A DNA stretch of 22,200 nt from positions 1-22,200 of the forward strand of contig JAJZCJ010000014.1 in the NCBI GenBank assembly GCA_021846145.1, given 5' to 3'. Made by a program: the position numbers and the translations under genes. Source of the stretch: Bacillota bacterium. GTDB lineage: Bacteria; Bacillota; Bacilli; Alicyclobacillales; SLC66. Numbering within the stretch: the stretch's first letter is position 1; each line of letters opens with the position of its first letter. The notes beneath the pieces were generated by a model. It did not search any database. It was given only the letters and a program-made list of their open reading frames with translations, and was not told where the DNA came from. Below are positions 1-7,907 of this stretch, piece after piece.

Positions 1-203
1 AACGGATTTTCAAGCACCCGCATAAGTGCTGTCAGTGAGAAATGCCAACTCATATGCGGGCTAAATAGTTCAGGAAACACGATCTGCAACAGCAGCATCG
101 CGAGCGGATACACCACCAGCACAAAGAGAATAAAAAGGCTCGGGGCCGATCCGATGTTCGGCCCCCGCCCTAGCGTCCTCGGCTTAATAAGTGATGTTGT
201 CAT
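1..203 (-). CDS. ABC transporter permease, N-terminal part (cut by window edge)
   Basis: The minus strand opens with ATG at 203-201 and stays open to the window edge, giving about 67 residues. The product begins MTTSLIKPRTLG and then runs into a strongly hydrophobic segment (PSLFILFVLVVYPLAMLLLQIV) at residues of about 23-44. That layout is typical of the first membrane helix of a binding-protein-dependent ABC importer permease. The start lies inside the preceding solute-binding protein gene, a 20-base overlap, which indicates translational coupling in one operon. No clear Shine-Dalgarno motif precedes the ATG, as is common for coupled genes. The permease signature loop would lie beyond the window, so the substrate class follows only from its neighbour. 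An integral membrane role is well supported; the identity as permease is inferred from context and this first helix. Confidence 0.75.
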   Translation of the reverse strand, partial: MTTSLIKPRTLGRGPNIGSAPSLFILFVLVVYPLAMLLLQIVFPELFSPHMSWHFSLTALMRVLENP

Positions 204-1233
204 GGAACCACGTTTCAAGCAAGTTTTTCTTATTTGCTGCGGTCACTGGATTTACTTTTACCCACCGAACGCCCGGTCTCATGGCAGGTGCATCTGGTTG
301 TACCCCTTTAACGACCGGTTCATAGTACGAGTCACCCCCGCCGTTATTAGGGTTAATCTGAACAGCTTGCCCTTTTTGAGATAGCACCCACGCAATGAAT
401 GCTTTGGCTGCCGCCATGTGCTGTGCATGCTTGCTGATGGCAATGACACTCGGCAGTGTATAAGTCCCCGAACGTAGATAATCAATCGCGATCGGATCGC
501 CCTTGACTTTAGCAGAAATCAGCGCCGAATCCTGGACAATGGCCAATTTCACCTTTCCAGATAACATCTGGCTAATCGTTGTATCGTTGGTGTCAAACAC
601 GTGCAGACCATTTTGTTTCAGCTTGAGAAAGAAGTTCTCGCCCGCTTTGATGCTGCCTTTTTGAGAGACTACGCCTGCGACAAGCGGATAGGTAGGACCG
701 GAGATGGAGGGGTCGTTCATTGCAATAGCATTTTTCCATTTTGCACTTAAGAGATCATTTAACGTTTTTGGCACTTCGGAAGTCGGCGTCACTTTTGGAT
801 CATAACCGATCGCGCCCATTGCGGTAACGCCAGTCGGATAATATGACTTATCTGCGGCCACCAAACTCTTGCCGAGTGGGGTGAGATTGTTCACGTCAGA
901 AGGTGTCCAATGACGGAGTAAGAGACCTTGATTATCCATTGCCTGCATGGAGGAATCGCCGTCAAACCAGATCACGTCCCAGTGCGGGTTGGCAGCTTCC
1001 GCTTCCGCCTTGGCAATCAGCGGCCCAGTAGAATCGTCAGTCAATTCGACCTTGATACCCGTCGCTTTCCGAAATGCGGTGGCCATTGCTTGATCGTACC
1101 CTTGCGCTGAATACAGCACCAGCACTCCTTTATTGGTTGCCGCATGCGTGACTGGCGTTGCTGTCACTATACTTCCCGCTGCCATAGCAGCGAAAAGTAC
1201 TGCGAAAATCATACCTTTTTTCCCAAGACGCAC
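184..1233 (-). CDS. ABC transporter extracellular solute-binding protein (iron/aminoethylphosphonate-type cluster)
   Basis: A 349-residue exported binding protein. The GTG start at 1233 is preceded by AGGAGG with a spacing of 7. Residues 1-31 form a Sec signal peptide (basic MRLGKKG, a hydrophobic stretch, then a cleavage site near THA-AT). There is no lipobox cysteine in it, which is unusual for a Gram-positive binding protein. The mature part begins VLVLYSAQG and continues with WDVIWFDGDSS, a pattern seen in type 2 periplasmic binding proteins related to FbpA/AfuA (ferric iron) and PhnS (2-aminoethylphosphonate). A YY pair sits near the C-terminus in GGGDSYYEP; in iron-binding relatives paired tyrosines bind metal, but I cannot align this reliably. 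The permease gene overlaps its 3' end. It is divergent from a sulfate assimilation operon, which hints at but does not show a sulfur-related substrate. Family confidence is high; the ligand is unknown. Confidence 0.88.
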   Translation of the reverse strand: MRLGKKGMIFAVLFAAMAAGSIVTATPVTHAATNKGVLVLYSAQGYDQAMATAFRKATGIKVELTDDSTGPLIAKAEAEAANPHWDVIWFDGDSSMQAMDNQGLLLRHWTPSDVNNLTPLGKSLVAADKSYYPTGVTAMGAIGYDPKVTPTSEVPKTLNDLLSAKWKNAIAMNDPSISGPTYPLVAGVVSQKGSIKAGENFFLKLKQNGLHVFDTNDTTISQMLSGKVKLAIVQDSALISAKVKGDPIAIDYLRSGTYTLPSVIAISKHAQHMAAAKAFIAWVLSQKGQAVQINPNNGGGDSYYEPVVKGVQPDAPAMRPGVRWVKVNPVTAANKKNLLETWFHDNITY

Positions 1234-1301
1234 AATGATTCCTCCTAATTTTCCACACGATGGCGGATTGTAGGATCATTGTAAGTGGGCATGGTTAAGA
1301 G

Positions 1302-1307
1302 ATTATA
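1302..1307 (-). promoter_or_regulatory. Possible -10 element for the ABC importer operon
   Basis: The minus strand reads TATAAT exactly here, about 70 bases before the GTG start of the binding protein. No good -35 hexamer lies 16-18 bases upstream; an 8-base palindrome TGTTAACA falls about there instead. That could mean activator dependence. Only the -10 match is seen. Confidence 0.35.
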
Positions 1308-1367
1308 TACCCATTGTTAACATCATGTATCGCTATAGTTAATTATTTTTATAAGTCATCTTACGTA

Positions 1368-1396
1368 TTGACGAAAATAGCTAAATCATATAGACT
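1368..1396 (+). promoter_or_regulatory. Sigma-A-like promoter of the sulfate assimilation operon
   Basis: TTGACG (1368-1373), a 17-base spacer, then TAGACT (1391-1396). The -35 matches consensus at 5 of 6 positions and the -10 at 4 of 6. It lies about 45 bases before the cysH start, leaving a short leader with a G-rich ribosome binding site near 1430. No S-box or T-box leader fits in so short a space. Confidence 0.5.
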
Positions 1397-1440
1397 TCTT
1401 TTAATTCATACTAAAACAATATGTATATGGGGGTTTTGTA

Positions 1441-2139
1441 ATGGAAATTGTAAATGAACTCGATGTGGTATCTCTTGCAGATCAATTCGAATCGGCTTCT
1501 CCGCAAGAAATTCTAGCCAAGGCAGTTGAACAAGTTTCAAACCTCGCCTTAGCCTGTAGTTTTGGCGCAGAAGACGTGGTTCTGCTGGACATGGTAATGA
1601 AGATTTCTCCTACCACAAAGGTGTTTTATCTGGACACCGACTTGTTGTTTCCAGCGACCTACGACCTGATTAATAGAATCCAGGATACCTACGCGATCGA
1701 GCACCTGATTCGAGTCAGCCCCGAAATTTCTGTGCATGAACAAGCTGCAACGTATGGAGATACATTGTGGTCGCACCAACCTGACCAGTGTTGTGATATT
1801 CGAAAAGTACAACCACTAACGAAGATGCTATCGACCCTCGATGGATGGATTACGGGGATACGCAGGGACCAAGCACCCACGCGAGCCAACGCACAGGCGT
1901 TTGAAGAAGATTTGAAATTTGGCTTACTCAAGGTCAACCCGCTGATTCGTTGGACAGAACAAGACGTTTGGCAGTATATCCGCGACCACCATGTGCCATA
2001 TAACCTTCTACACGATCAGGGATATCCAAGTATTGGCTGTCTTCACTGTACCCGCATGGTGCAACCAGGTGAAGATCCGCGAAGTGGCCGTTGGGCAGGC
2101 TTTCAAAAGACAGAATGCGGCCTCCACGCAAGTGAATAA
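1441..2139 (+). CDS. cysH: Phosphoadenylyl/adenylyl-sulfate reductase, iron-sulfur type
   Basis: A 232-residue cytoplasmic reductase that converts activated sulfate to sulfite with thioredoxin-type electrons. The PP-loop nucleotide-binding motif is SFGAEDVVLL at about residues 40-49. Paired cysteines C117-C118 (QCCDIRKVQPL) and C200-x2-C203 (GCLHCTR) form the CC...CxxC set that binds a 4Fe-4S cluster in APS-using enzymes. The catalytic cysteine is C226 in the C-terminal KTECGLH motif. E. coli-type PAPS reductases lack the cluster cysteines, so direct APS reduction is likely; B. subtilis CysH of this class can use both APS and PAPS. It is first in the operon with sat and sulfite reductase, and no APS kinase is present, which supports the APS route. 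ATG start with TATGGGGG upstream. Confidence 0.95.
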   Translation: MEIVNELDVVSLADQFESASPQEILAKAVEQVSNLALACSFGAEDVVLLDMVMKISPTTKVFYLDTDLLFPATYDLINRIQDTYAIEHLIRVSPEISVHEQAATYGDTLWSHQPDQCCDIRKVQPLTKMLSTLDGWITGIRRDQAPTRANAQAFEEDLKFGLLKVNPLIRWTEQDVWQYIRDHHVPYNLLHDQGYPSIGCLHCTRMVQPGEDPRSGRWAGFQKTECGLHASE

Positions 2140-2184
2140 CTACCAATCACGCACGTTGAAATTCGATCATATAGGAGGAAAATA

Positions 2185-3360
2185 ATGGACAACAAGCTGA
2201 GTTCATCCGAATCATCAATTGTCAATCGTGAAATCAAGGGGACAGCACGCGATCAGTTACTAGACGCATGCGCAACATCTTCACAACAAATTCACCTCAA
2301 CGCATGGTCTCTCTCCGATCTTGAGATGCTTGGTACAGGTGTCTTTTCTCCGCTCCTCGGCTTTGCAGGAAGAGAAGATTGGGCGTCTATTCTCGATTCG
2401 ATGCGCTTGGCCGATGGCACGATATGGCCCATTCCGATTACACTCGCTGTGTCAAGCGAAGTGGCTTCAGGACTTGAAGTGGGCAAGATAGCTGCGCTGC
2501 TTGGCGAGGACGGCGTCATTTACGGAGCCATCGACGTCACAGAAATTTATCAGCCAGATAAAGAACGAGAAGCCTTGGCGGTCTATCGCACAACGGATCA
2601 AGCGCATCCTGGAGTGGAAAAGCTGTATGCCCGCGGTGAGTATTACGTGGCAGGACCAATTTATCTGCTCAATCGCACACAGCCCGCCGACTTTCACCAT
2701 TATTATCTCGATCCGATCGAGACGAAAGCCGAATTTGAGCGCCGTGGATGGAAAACAGTGGTGGGATTTCAAACTCGCAATCCTGTTCATCGAGCGCATG
2801 AATATATTCAAAAATCAGCGTTAGAGATTGTTGACGGACTGTTTCTGAATCCGTTGGTGGGAGAAACCAAAGCAGACGACATTCCGGCCGATGTGCGGAT
2901 GAAGAGCTATCAAGTATTGCTTGATCACTATTACCAGAAAGACCGCGTGTTTCTTGCCGTCTATCCCGCCGCAATGCGTTACGCGGGACCCCGCGAGGCG
3001 GTGTTACATGCGCTGGTGCGAAAAAACTTCGGCTGCACACACTTTGTGGTGGGACGGGATCATGCAGGTGTCGGTAGCTACTATGGCACCTACGACGCGC
3101 AGAAGATTTTTAGCAATTTTGATATCGCCGAGTTAGGAATCACACCGCTATTTTTTGAAAACAGCTTTTACTGTGAAAAGTGTGATGGCATGGCGTCAGA
3201 AAAAACCTGTGTGCACCCATCACAACATCGTTACACCCTCTCAGGCACGAAAGTGCGCGAGATTCTGCGTGACGGAAAGCGTCCATCGCCGAAATTCACA
3301 CGTCCAGAAGTGGCTGACGTCTTAATTGCTGGATTAGCGGAGGTGGCGAGCATTGAGTGA
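2185..3360 (+). CDS. sat: Sulfate adenylyltransferase (ATP sulfurylase)
   Basis: A 391-residue single-subunit ATP sulfurylase that forms APS and pyrophosphate from ATP and sulfate, the entry step of sulfate assimilation. The signature [11 protein letters not shown] lies at residues 196-206 and GRDHAG at 290-295; both shape the nucleotide and sulfate site in this family. A cysteine cluster near the C-terminus (CEKCDG...KTCVH) resembles the zinc-binding segment of some bacterial and archaeal homologues. Length is normal for the homo-oligomeric Sat type and clearly different from the two-subunit CysD/CysN system. The ATG start is supported by AGGAGG at 2173-2178. The gene lies 45 bases after cysH and overlaps the next gene by 8 bases, so all three are probably one transcript. 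Confidence 0.96.
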   Translation: MDNKLSSSESSIVNREIKGTARDQLLDACATSSQQIHLNAWSLSDLEMLGTGVFSPLLGFAGREDWASILDSMRLADGTIWPIPITLAVSSEVASGLEVGKIAALLGEDGVIYGAIDVTEIYQPDKEREALAVYRTTDQAHPGVEKLYARGEYYVAGPIYLLNRTQPADFHHYYLDPIETKAEFERRGWKTVVGFQTRNPVHRAHEYIQKSALEIVDGLFLNPLVGETKADDIPADVRMKSYQVLLDHYYQKDRVFLAVYPAAMRYAGPREAVLHALVRKNFGCTHFVVGRDHAGVGSYYGTYDAQKIFSNFDIAELGITPLFFENSFYCEKCDGMASEKTCVHPSQHRYTLSGTKVREILRDGKRPSPKFTRPEVADVLIAGLAEVASIE

Positions 3361-5044
3361 CGAGAAATTATCAAAAGTAGAGATTATCAAACGCGAAGGC
3401 ATTCAATTGCGCGGAACGATTTCAGAAGCCCTGCAAGACGGCAGCCCGAAGTTTGAAGAAGAGAACATTCAGCAATTGAAGTTTCATGGCGTATATCAGC
3501 AGGATGACCGCGACCTACGAAAACAGTTACTTCAGGATGGAAAAGATCGCCACTATATGATGATGATCCGCGCGCTGATTCCTGGTGGCATTCTCAGTGC
3601 GGCCCAATACTTGCAATTTGACGACATTGCGCAGCGCTGGGGGAATCAAACCATGCGCATCACGACTCGTCAAACTTTCCAGTTACACGGCATCTTAAAA
3701 GGCGATTTGAAGGCTAGCATTAAGGCCATCAACGACAGTTTGGTGACCACGCTCGGTGGCTGTGGGGATCAGGTTCGCAACACCATTGCCTGCGCGATGC
3801 CGCGAAGAACCGCTTATGCGCAAGTCGTGCGGCAAGACCTTTTAGCCTTAGTCAATCGATTCCTTGCAAAGACTAGTGCGTATCACGAAATCTGGCTCGA
3901 CGGTGAAAAAATTGAACTCCCTGAGGGACAAGCCGAAGAACCTTTATACGGTACTAGTTACTTGCCGCGGAAGTTTAAGATTGGTTTTACATTTGCAGGG
4001 GATAATTGTGCAGATGTTTACTCCAATGACCTCGGCATCGTGGCGCACCTCGACGGAGATACAGTCATCGGCTACACACTCCTGATCGGAGGCGGCATGG
4101 GACGAACCGCAAGTGACCCGAATACGCATCCCGTGCTGGCGTCGCCTTTTACTTTTGTCACACGTGAACAGTTAGCAGATACCTGCCAAGCCATCATTGA
4201 GGTGCAACGAGATCACGGCAACAGAGAGAACCGCAAATTCTCCCGCATGAAATACCTAGTGGAAAAGATGGGCCTTGAATGGTTCCAAAGTCAGGTGGAA
4301 GAACGAATTGGTCGCGAACTCACTGCGCCACGAGAACTCCTATGGGAATCATTCACAGATCATCTAGGTTGGCATCAGCACGACCACTGTGATGAAGGAT
4401 TTCTCGGACTGTTGGTCGCAAATGGACGCATCAAGGATGATGGAACCCTCAAACTCCGGTCAGTGTTGCGTGAAATCATCACCACCTATCAGCCAACCAT
4501 TCATCTCACCACACAGCAAAACCTGATACTTGAAGGTATCAAGTCAGCAGATCGCCCTATTATTGAAGCGCGTTTGCGCCAAGCTGGTGTAGCACTTGCC
4601 GAGGACGTGAGTGTGATCAGACAAAATGCGATGGCATGTCCTTCCATGCCGACTTGTGGACTAGCAATTGCCGAATCAGAACGTGCCGTATCGGGTGTAT
4701 TGGCCGAACTAGAGACCTTATTTGCAATTTACGGCTTAGCCGAGGAACCCATCACCGTCAGAATGACAGGTTGTGCAAACGGCTGTGCCCGACCCTATAT
4801 ATCAGACATTGGATTTGTCGGTCGCGTGCTTGGTAAATATGACATTTTCCTAGGAGCTAATTCACTGGGAACGCGGTTAAATGAACTATTCTTGGAACAA
4901 GTACCATTGGAGGATTTAACGGTCACCCTCGAACCCATCGTCAAATTATATGCCACCCATCGAACATCAGAAGAGCGGTTTGGCAACTTCTGCAATCGAG
5001 TGGGACTAACCTATCTGCGCGAGATGGTGTCTTCACTTCAATGA
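3353..5044 (+). CDS. cysI: Assimilatory sulfite reductase hemoprotein (siroheme/4Fe-4S)
   Basis: A 563-residue nitrite/sulfite reductase family protein that reduces sulfite to sulfide. The siroheme-bridging cysteine motif is present in full: C429-x5-C435 ([11 protein letters not shown]) and C474-x3-C478 (GCANGCARP). An N-terminal ferredoxin-like half carries [15 protein letters not shown], which contains conserved siroheme-contact arginines. Length and motif spacing match the CysI beta subunit (about 570 residues in Bacillus). The start is TTG at 3353 inside the sat stop region, with GGAGGTGG just upstream. No CysJ flavoprotein gene follows, so electrons must come from ferredoxin or from a reductase encoded elsewhere. 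Sulfite rather than nitrite as substrate is inferred from the operon with sat and cysH. Confidence 0.93.
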   Translation: MSDEKLSKVEIIKREGIQLRGTISEALQDGSPKFEEENIQQLKFHGVYQQDDRDLRKQLLQDGKDRHYMMMIRALIPGGILSAAQYLQFDDIAQRWGNQTMRITTRQTFQLHGILKGDLKASIKAINDSLVTTLGGCGDQVRNTIACAMPRRTAYAQVVRQDLLALVNRFLAKTSAYHEIWLDGEKIELPEGQAEEPLYGTSYLPRKFKIGFTFAGDNCADVYSNDLGIVAHLDGDTVIGYTLLIGGGMGRTASDPNTHPVLASPFTFVTREQLADTCQAIIEVQRDHGNRENRKFSRMKYLVEKMGLEWFQSQVEERIGRELTAPRELLWESFTDHLGWHQHDHCDEGFLGLLVANGRIKDDGTLKLRSVLREIITTYQPTIHLTTQQNLILEGIKSADRPIIEARLRQAGVALAEDVSVIRQNAMACPSMPTCGLAIAESERAVSGVLAELETLFAIYGLAEEPITVRMTGCANGCARPYISDIGFVGRVLGKYDIFLGANSLGTRLNELFLEQVPLEDLTVTLEPIVKLYATHRTSEERFGNFCNRVGLTYLREMVSSLQ

Positions 5045-5184
5045 CTACATTTTCCGTTTATGGCCGTTGACCAGTCCGCTTCTCACGAGCAGACGCAATC
5101 CCAAACGCAATCAGCCACCTGTCAAAGGGTCGAACGATTAGTTCGTCGACTCTTGGTGCGCTGCCTTGCGTATCCGCCAGCGAT

Positions 5185-5535
5185 CTAGTACACGATGACC
5201 TGATCCGCCCACATCGTCCAATCTGTCAACTCTTCCATGGTAGAACGATGGATCGAATCTGCAATCTCGCTGTCACTGAGTCCTCGCGCATCCATACACG
5301 TGCCGCAAGCTCCCAATTCCACACCCCGACGGCTGGCCACTAGGATCATTTTTTCGAGATTGTAATAGCCATCTGCTGTTTTCTGGCCTTTTTTTGCGGA
5401 CAACACCGCATCGGCCATCAAAAATACTTTTACGTCAACGCCTTCACGTTTAGATATCGTATTGACATGACGAAATCCATTGTAGGTGCGTTCTGTCCCG
5501 TACGGTGGATCATTCAATATGAACAATACTTTCAT
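5185..5535 (-). CDS. DsrE-family small sulfur-relay protein
   Basis: A 116-residue protein beginning MKVLFILNDPPYGTERTYNG, the usual N-terminus of stand-alone DsrE/DsrF-like proteins. It carries a conserved CGTC motif (C77, C80) in GACGTCMDARG, where the first cysteine can carry a persulfide in characterised relatives. The ATG at 5535 is chosen because the family starts here; upstream codons are open but have no supporting start. An AAGGGGG motif lies 11 bases before the ATG and 5 bases before a TTG two codons earlier, so a TTG start at 5541 is possible. It lies 118 bases downstream of selD on the same strand with its own likely promoter. Handling of sulfane sulfur or selenium next to SelD is an inference from position. 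Confidence 0.85.
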   Translation of the reverse strand: MKVLFILNDPPYGTERTYNGFRHVNTISKREGVDVKVFLMADAVLSAKKGQKTADGYYNLEKMILVASRRGVELGACGTCMDARGLSDSEIADSIHRSTMEELTDWTMWADQVIVY

Positions 5536-5578
5536 GATCAAAAATACCCCCTTGATATACTCGTTGTTTACAACGGTA

Positions 5579-5607
5579 ACTATACCAAGAGGATGATTAT
5601 GTGTGAA
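5579..5607 (-). promoter_or_regulatory. Sigma-A-like promoter of the DsrE-family gene
   Basis: On the minus strand TTCACA, a 17-base spacer, then TATAGT; each hexamer matches consensus at 5 of 6 positions. The leader after it contains a small inverted repeat, GTTGTAAACAAC (5563-5574), near the expected transcription start. The DsrE-like gene can therefore be transcribed independently of selD. Confidence 0.5.
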
Positions 5608-5653
5608 ATGCATATTATTTATGATATTGATGCAATATGGTTATCGAATGAAG

Positions 5654-6715
5654 TCACCGCGTCACGATCAAATCTAGTTCATGACCAAGGTGGGCACGAA
5701 TCTTGCCGATTTCATACGCTTGACACCCCGCATGCGCCAATTTGCTTAAGAGATGTTCCTTTTTTTCCATAGACACAGCCATCACCAACCCGCCCGATGT
5801 TTGCGCATCACAAAGCATCCAACGCTGGTATTCGTGCAGAGTTTCATCCCAAGACACGTGATCTCTCAACATCTGGCGGTTGTTTCGCGTGCCATTAGAT
5901 ATAGTCCGATCATCAATAAGATCCCACGCATCTTGAATGACGGGGACATTGGAGAAATGAATTTCCGCACAAAAACTGCTATCCCTAACCATTTCGTACA
6001 AATGGCCTAACAGGCCAAACCCCGTCACATCTGTACAAGCGTGCACCCCTACCTCCATCATAACTTTGGCCGCTTGATCATTTAGTGTGGTCATCACCTC
6101 AATGGCTTTCTGTTCACTTTCGACAGAGGCCAGTCCTTTGTCGATGGCCGTGGTGATGACTCCCACTCCGAGCGGTTTCGTCAAAATCAGCACATCATCC
6201 GCTTGCACAGAACGCTTAGTGACATATCGGCCCGGATGAACAAATCCAGTGACGGTCAACCCGTATTTCGGCGCATGATCATCGTACGTATGTCCACCAA
6301 CAATGGGCACACCCGCCTTCGCCATCATTTCGGCCCCACCGCGCAGAATTTCGTTAAGATATCCGATGGGCAAAGTGTTGACTGGGAAACCCACAATATT
6401 GAGTGCAAAAGATGGAGTAGCCCCCATCGCATAGATATCGCTCAAAGCGTTTGCCGCAGCAATTCGTCCAAATTCATAGGGGTCGTTGACCACCGGACTG
6501 ATGTAATCAATCGTTTGAACCACCGCGTACTCGTCCGAAATCCGCACGACACTCGCATCATCTCCACAACCAACCAAGACCTCATGGCCTTGACCTTGAA
6601 AATCAGTATTTGAAAAAGAGCGCAGCACCTGCGCCAAGTCGAACGGGCCGACTTTACACGCTCAGCCAGCTCCTGGAGAAAACGACGTCAATTGAATAGG
6701 TGGTAAGTTTATCAT
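5654..6715 (-). CDS. selD: Selenide, water dikinase (selenophosphate synthetase), selenocysteine-containing
   Basis: SelD makes selenophosphate from selenide and ATP; the product is the selenium donor for selenocysteine and 2-selenouridine. Read from ATG at 6715 (GAGGT eight bases upstream), the frame gives MINLPPIQLTSFSPGAG, then TGA (6664-6662), then ACKVGPFDLAQVL. This aligns with GAG-C/U-xCK of known SelDs, in which the Cys/Sec (Cys17 in E. coli) and the lysine (Lys20) are catalytic; here they are Sec18 and Lys21. Downstream the full family pattern follows: GCGDDASVV, TIDYISPVVNDPYEFGRIAAANALSDIYAMG, GGHT, TDVTGFGLLGH and CDAQTSGGL. Total length is 353 residues, normal for SelD. Without readthrough a caller would start at TTG 6637 and lose the catalytic segment. 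It is divergent from a LysR gene and upstream of a DsrE gene. Confidence 0.93.
6618..6664 (-). promoter_or_regulatory. Candidate bacterial SECIS element in selD
   Basis: The segment begins with the in-frame TGA and can fold in several ways. A 6-base-pair hairpin AAGTCG/CGACTT with a 7-base loop lies at 6636-6654. A 5-base-pair hairpin GCGCA/TGCGC with loop GGTGC lies at 6620-6634. An outer pairing GAGCG/CGCTC (6659-6663 with 6618-6622) can enclose the region. Bacterial SECIS elements are short hairpins directly after the UGA with a G early in the apical loop. The second hairpin, about 32 bases after the UGA with a GG loop start, fits that description best. Folding was done by eye. Confidence 0.5.
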
Positions 6716-6830
6716 TAGAATTGACCTCATTTCACGCTGTCATGACTCATTGTTTGTTATACTGATTTTGCATCAATCAATTATATAGTGATGGTTTCAG
6801 TTATGAAAGGCGAAAAGGGGGACACGTTTT

Positions 6831-7742
6831 ATGGACTTCCAGCAAGTCAATACATTTTATCACGTAGCCCGTCGCCTCAATTTTACTCGGGCAGCCGAGG
6901 ATCTTAACCTGAGTCAACCTGCTGTCTCTCGACAAATTGAAGCGCTGGAACACACACTTGGAGTACCTTTGTTCCATCGGTCACACCGCAGCATATCACT
7001 GACCGAAGCGGGAATGATTTTATTCAGGCAATGTGAACAAATCCTGACACTTGTCGATCACACAAAATCAGCCATTGAATCATTGAAAAACCTTGAATCC
7101 GGTTCACTATCCATTGGGTTAAGTTCGACCGTTGGCAATTATGTTTTGCCGAGTACCATTCTTGAATTTATCCAAAAGTATCCTGGGATTCAAACATCCA
7201 TAGAGATTGACTGCACACAAAAGGTACTCCATTCAGCGGAACAAAGAACCACAGATATTGTCGTCATTGCGGGACCTGTTGAATCCAGCGTTCTTTATAT
7301 GGAACCATTTCTCCAAGACGAGATTGTTTTAGCGATCAGCAATGACCATCCCCTAGCTAAAAATGGGCAAATTACGCTTAACTCCCTGCTTGAGTATCCT
7401 CTTCTACTGCGGCGGGATGGATCCCATAGTCGGCAGACCATGCTCGATCATTTTCGCCAGATCAGATGGAATCCAAGCCACATTATTGAACTGGACACAA
7501 CGGAAGCGATCAAGCAGGCCATCATGACTGGGGTTGGCATCGCCTTTATGTCGAAATACGCCGTGCGATTTGAAACAGACTGTGGTCTGATCCAAACCAT
7601 CGATCAAGCGCCTTTCAATATTTCGCGGTCTTTTTTCATCGCTACGCACAAATCCCGCACCCCTTCAACCGCCATGCTCGCCTTCAAGTCTTTTATCAAA
7701 AAGAATTGTCTCTCCCACCCCGTTTGTTCTGTCGCAAAGTGA
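6831..7742 (+). CDS. LysR-family transcriptional regulator
   Basis: A 303-residue LTTR. Residues 1-60 form the winged helix-turn-helix (FYHVARRLNFTRAAEDLNLSQPAVSRQIEALE). Residues from about 88 onward form the effector-binding domain, beginning SGSLSIGLSSTVGNYVLPSTI, a wording close to the CysL/CbbR branch of the family. ATG start with AAAAGGGGG nine bases upstream. It is divergent from selD over 115 bases, the classic arrangement for an LTTR that controls its divergent neighbour and itself. Control of selD and possibly of the nearby cysH-sat-cysI operon is an inference. The inducer is unknown; O-acetylserine-like or sulfur metabolites would be natural candidates if the CysL likeness is real. 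Confidence 0.9.
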   Translation: MDFQQVNTFYHVARRLNFTRAAEDLNLSQPAVSRQIEALEHTLGVPLFHRSHRSISLTEAGMILFRQCEQILTLVDHTKSAIESLKNLESGSLSIGLSSTVGNYVLPSTILEFIQKYPGIQTSIEIDCTQKVLHSAEQRTTDIVVIAGPVESSVLYMEPFLQDEIVLAISNDHPLAKNGQITLNSLLEYPLLLRRDGSHSRQTMLDHFRQIRWNPSHIIELDTTEAIKQAIMTGVGIAFMSKYAVRFETDCGLIQTIDQAPFNISRSFFIATHKSRTPSTAMLAFKSFIKKNCLSHPVCSVAK

Positions 7743-7793
7743 GATAATCACCTACAAACAGCCGTGGTTACGCTTACAGTTCATTCCATGGTG

Positions 7794-7822
7794 TTGACTA
7801 AAATCAGATTCCCCCCTACAAT
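7794..7822 (+). promoter_or_regulatory. Strong sigma-A-like promoter of prfC
   Basis: TTGACT (7794-7799), a 17-base spacer, then TACAAT (7817-7822); both hexamers match consensus at 5 of 6 positions. The expected leader is about 80 bases and contains a small hairpin CTCGG/CCGAG (7852-7867) before the ribosome binding site AAAGAGG at 7892-7898. Confidence 0.6.
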
Positions 7823-7907
7823 CACTAAAGCGCAGTACAATCGGACTCATCCTCGGAGAAGACCGAGCAGCTATCACACTTTTTACATTAGAAAGAGGTA
7901 ATTTTAT

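Noticed and set aside
1310..1440. S-box or T-box riboswitch before cysH
   Set aside because: The leader after the promoter is only about 45 bases and shows no terminator or conserved riboswitch core.
5045..5184. Bidirectional terminator between cysI and the DsrE gene
   Set aside because: Only a short CGAAC/GTTCG hairpin near 5131-5145 without a T tract is seen; I see no other feature in this gap.
5536..5613. 26-residue N-terminal extension of the DsrE-family protein
   Set aside because: It covers the promoter and ribosome binding site and is not family-like; the homologous part starts at MKVLFILNDPP.
5654..6637. selD starting at TTG 6637
   Set aside because: That start is an internal leucine codon and removes the catalytic GAG-U-ACK segment. 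The upstream frame carries the family N-terminus and a ribosome binding site at ATG 6715.
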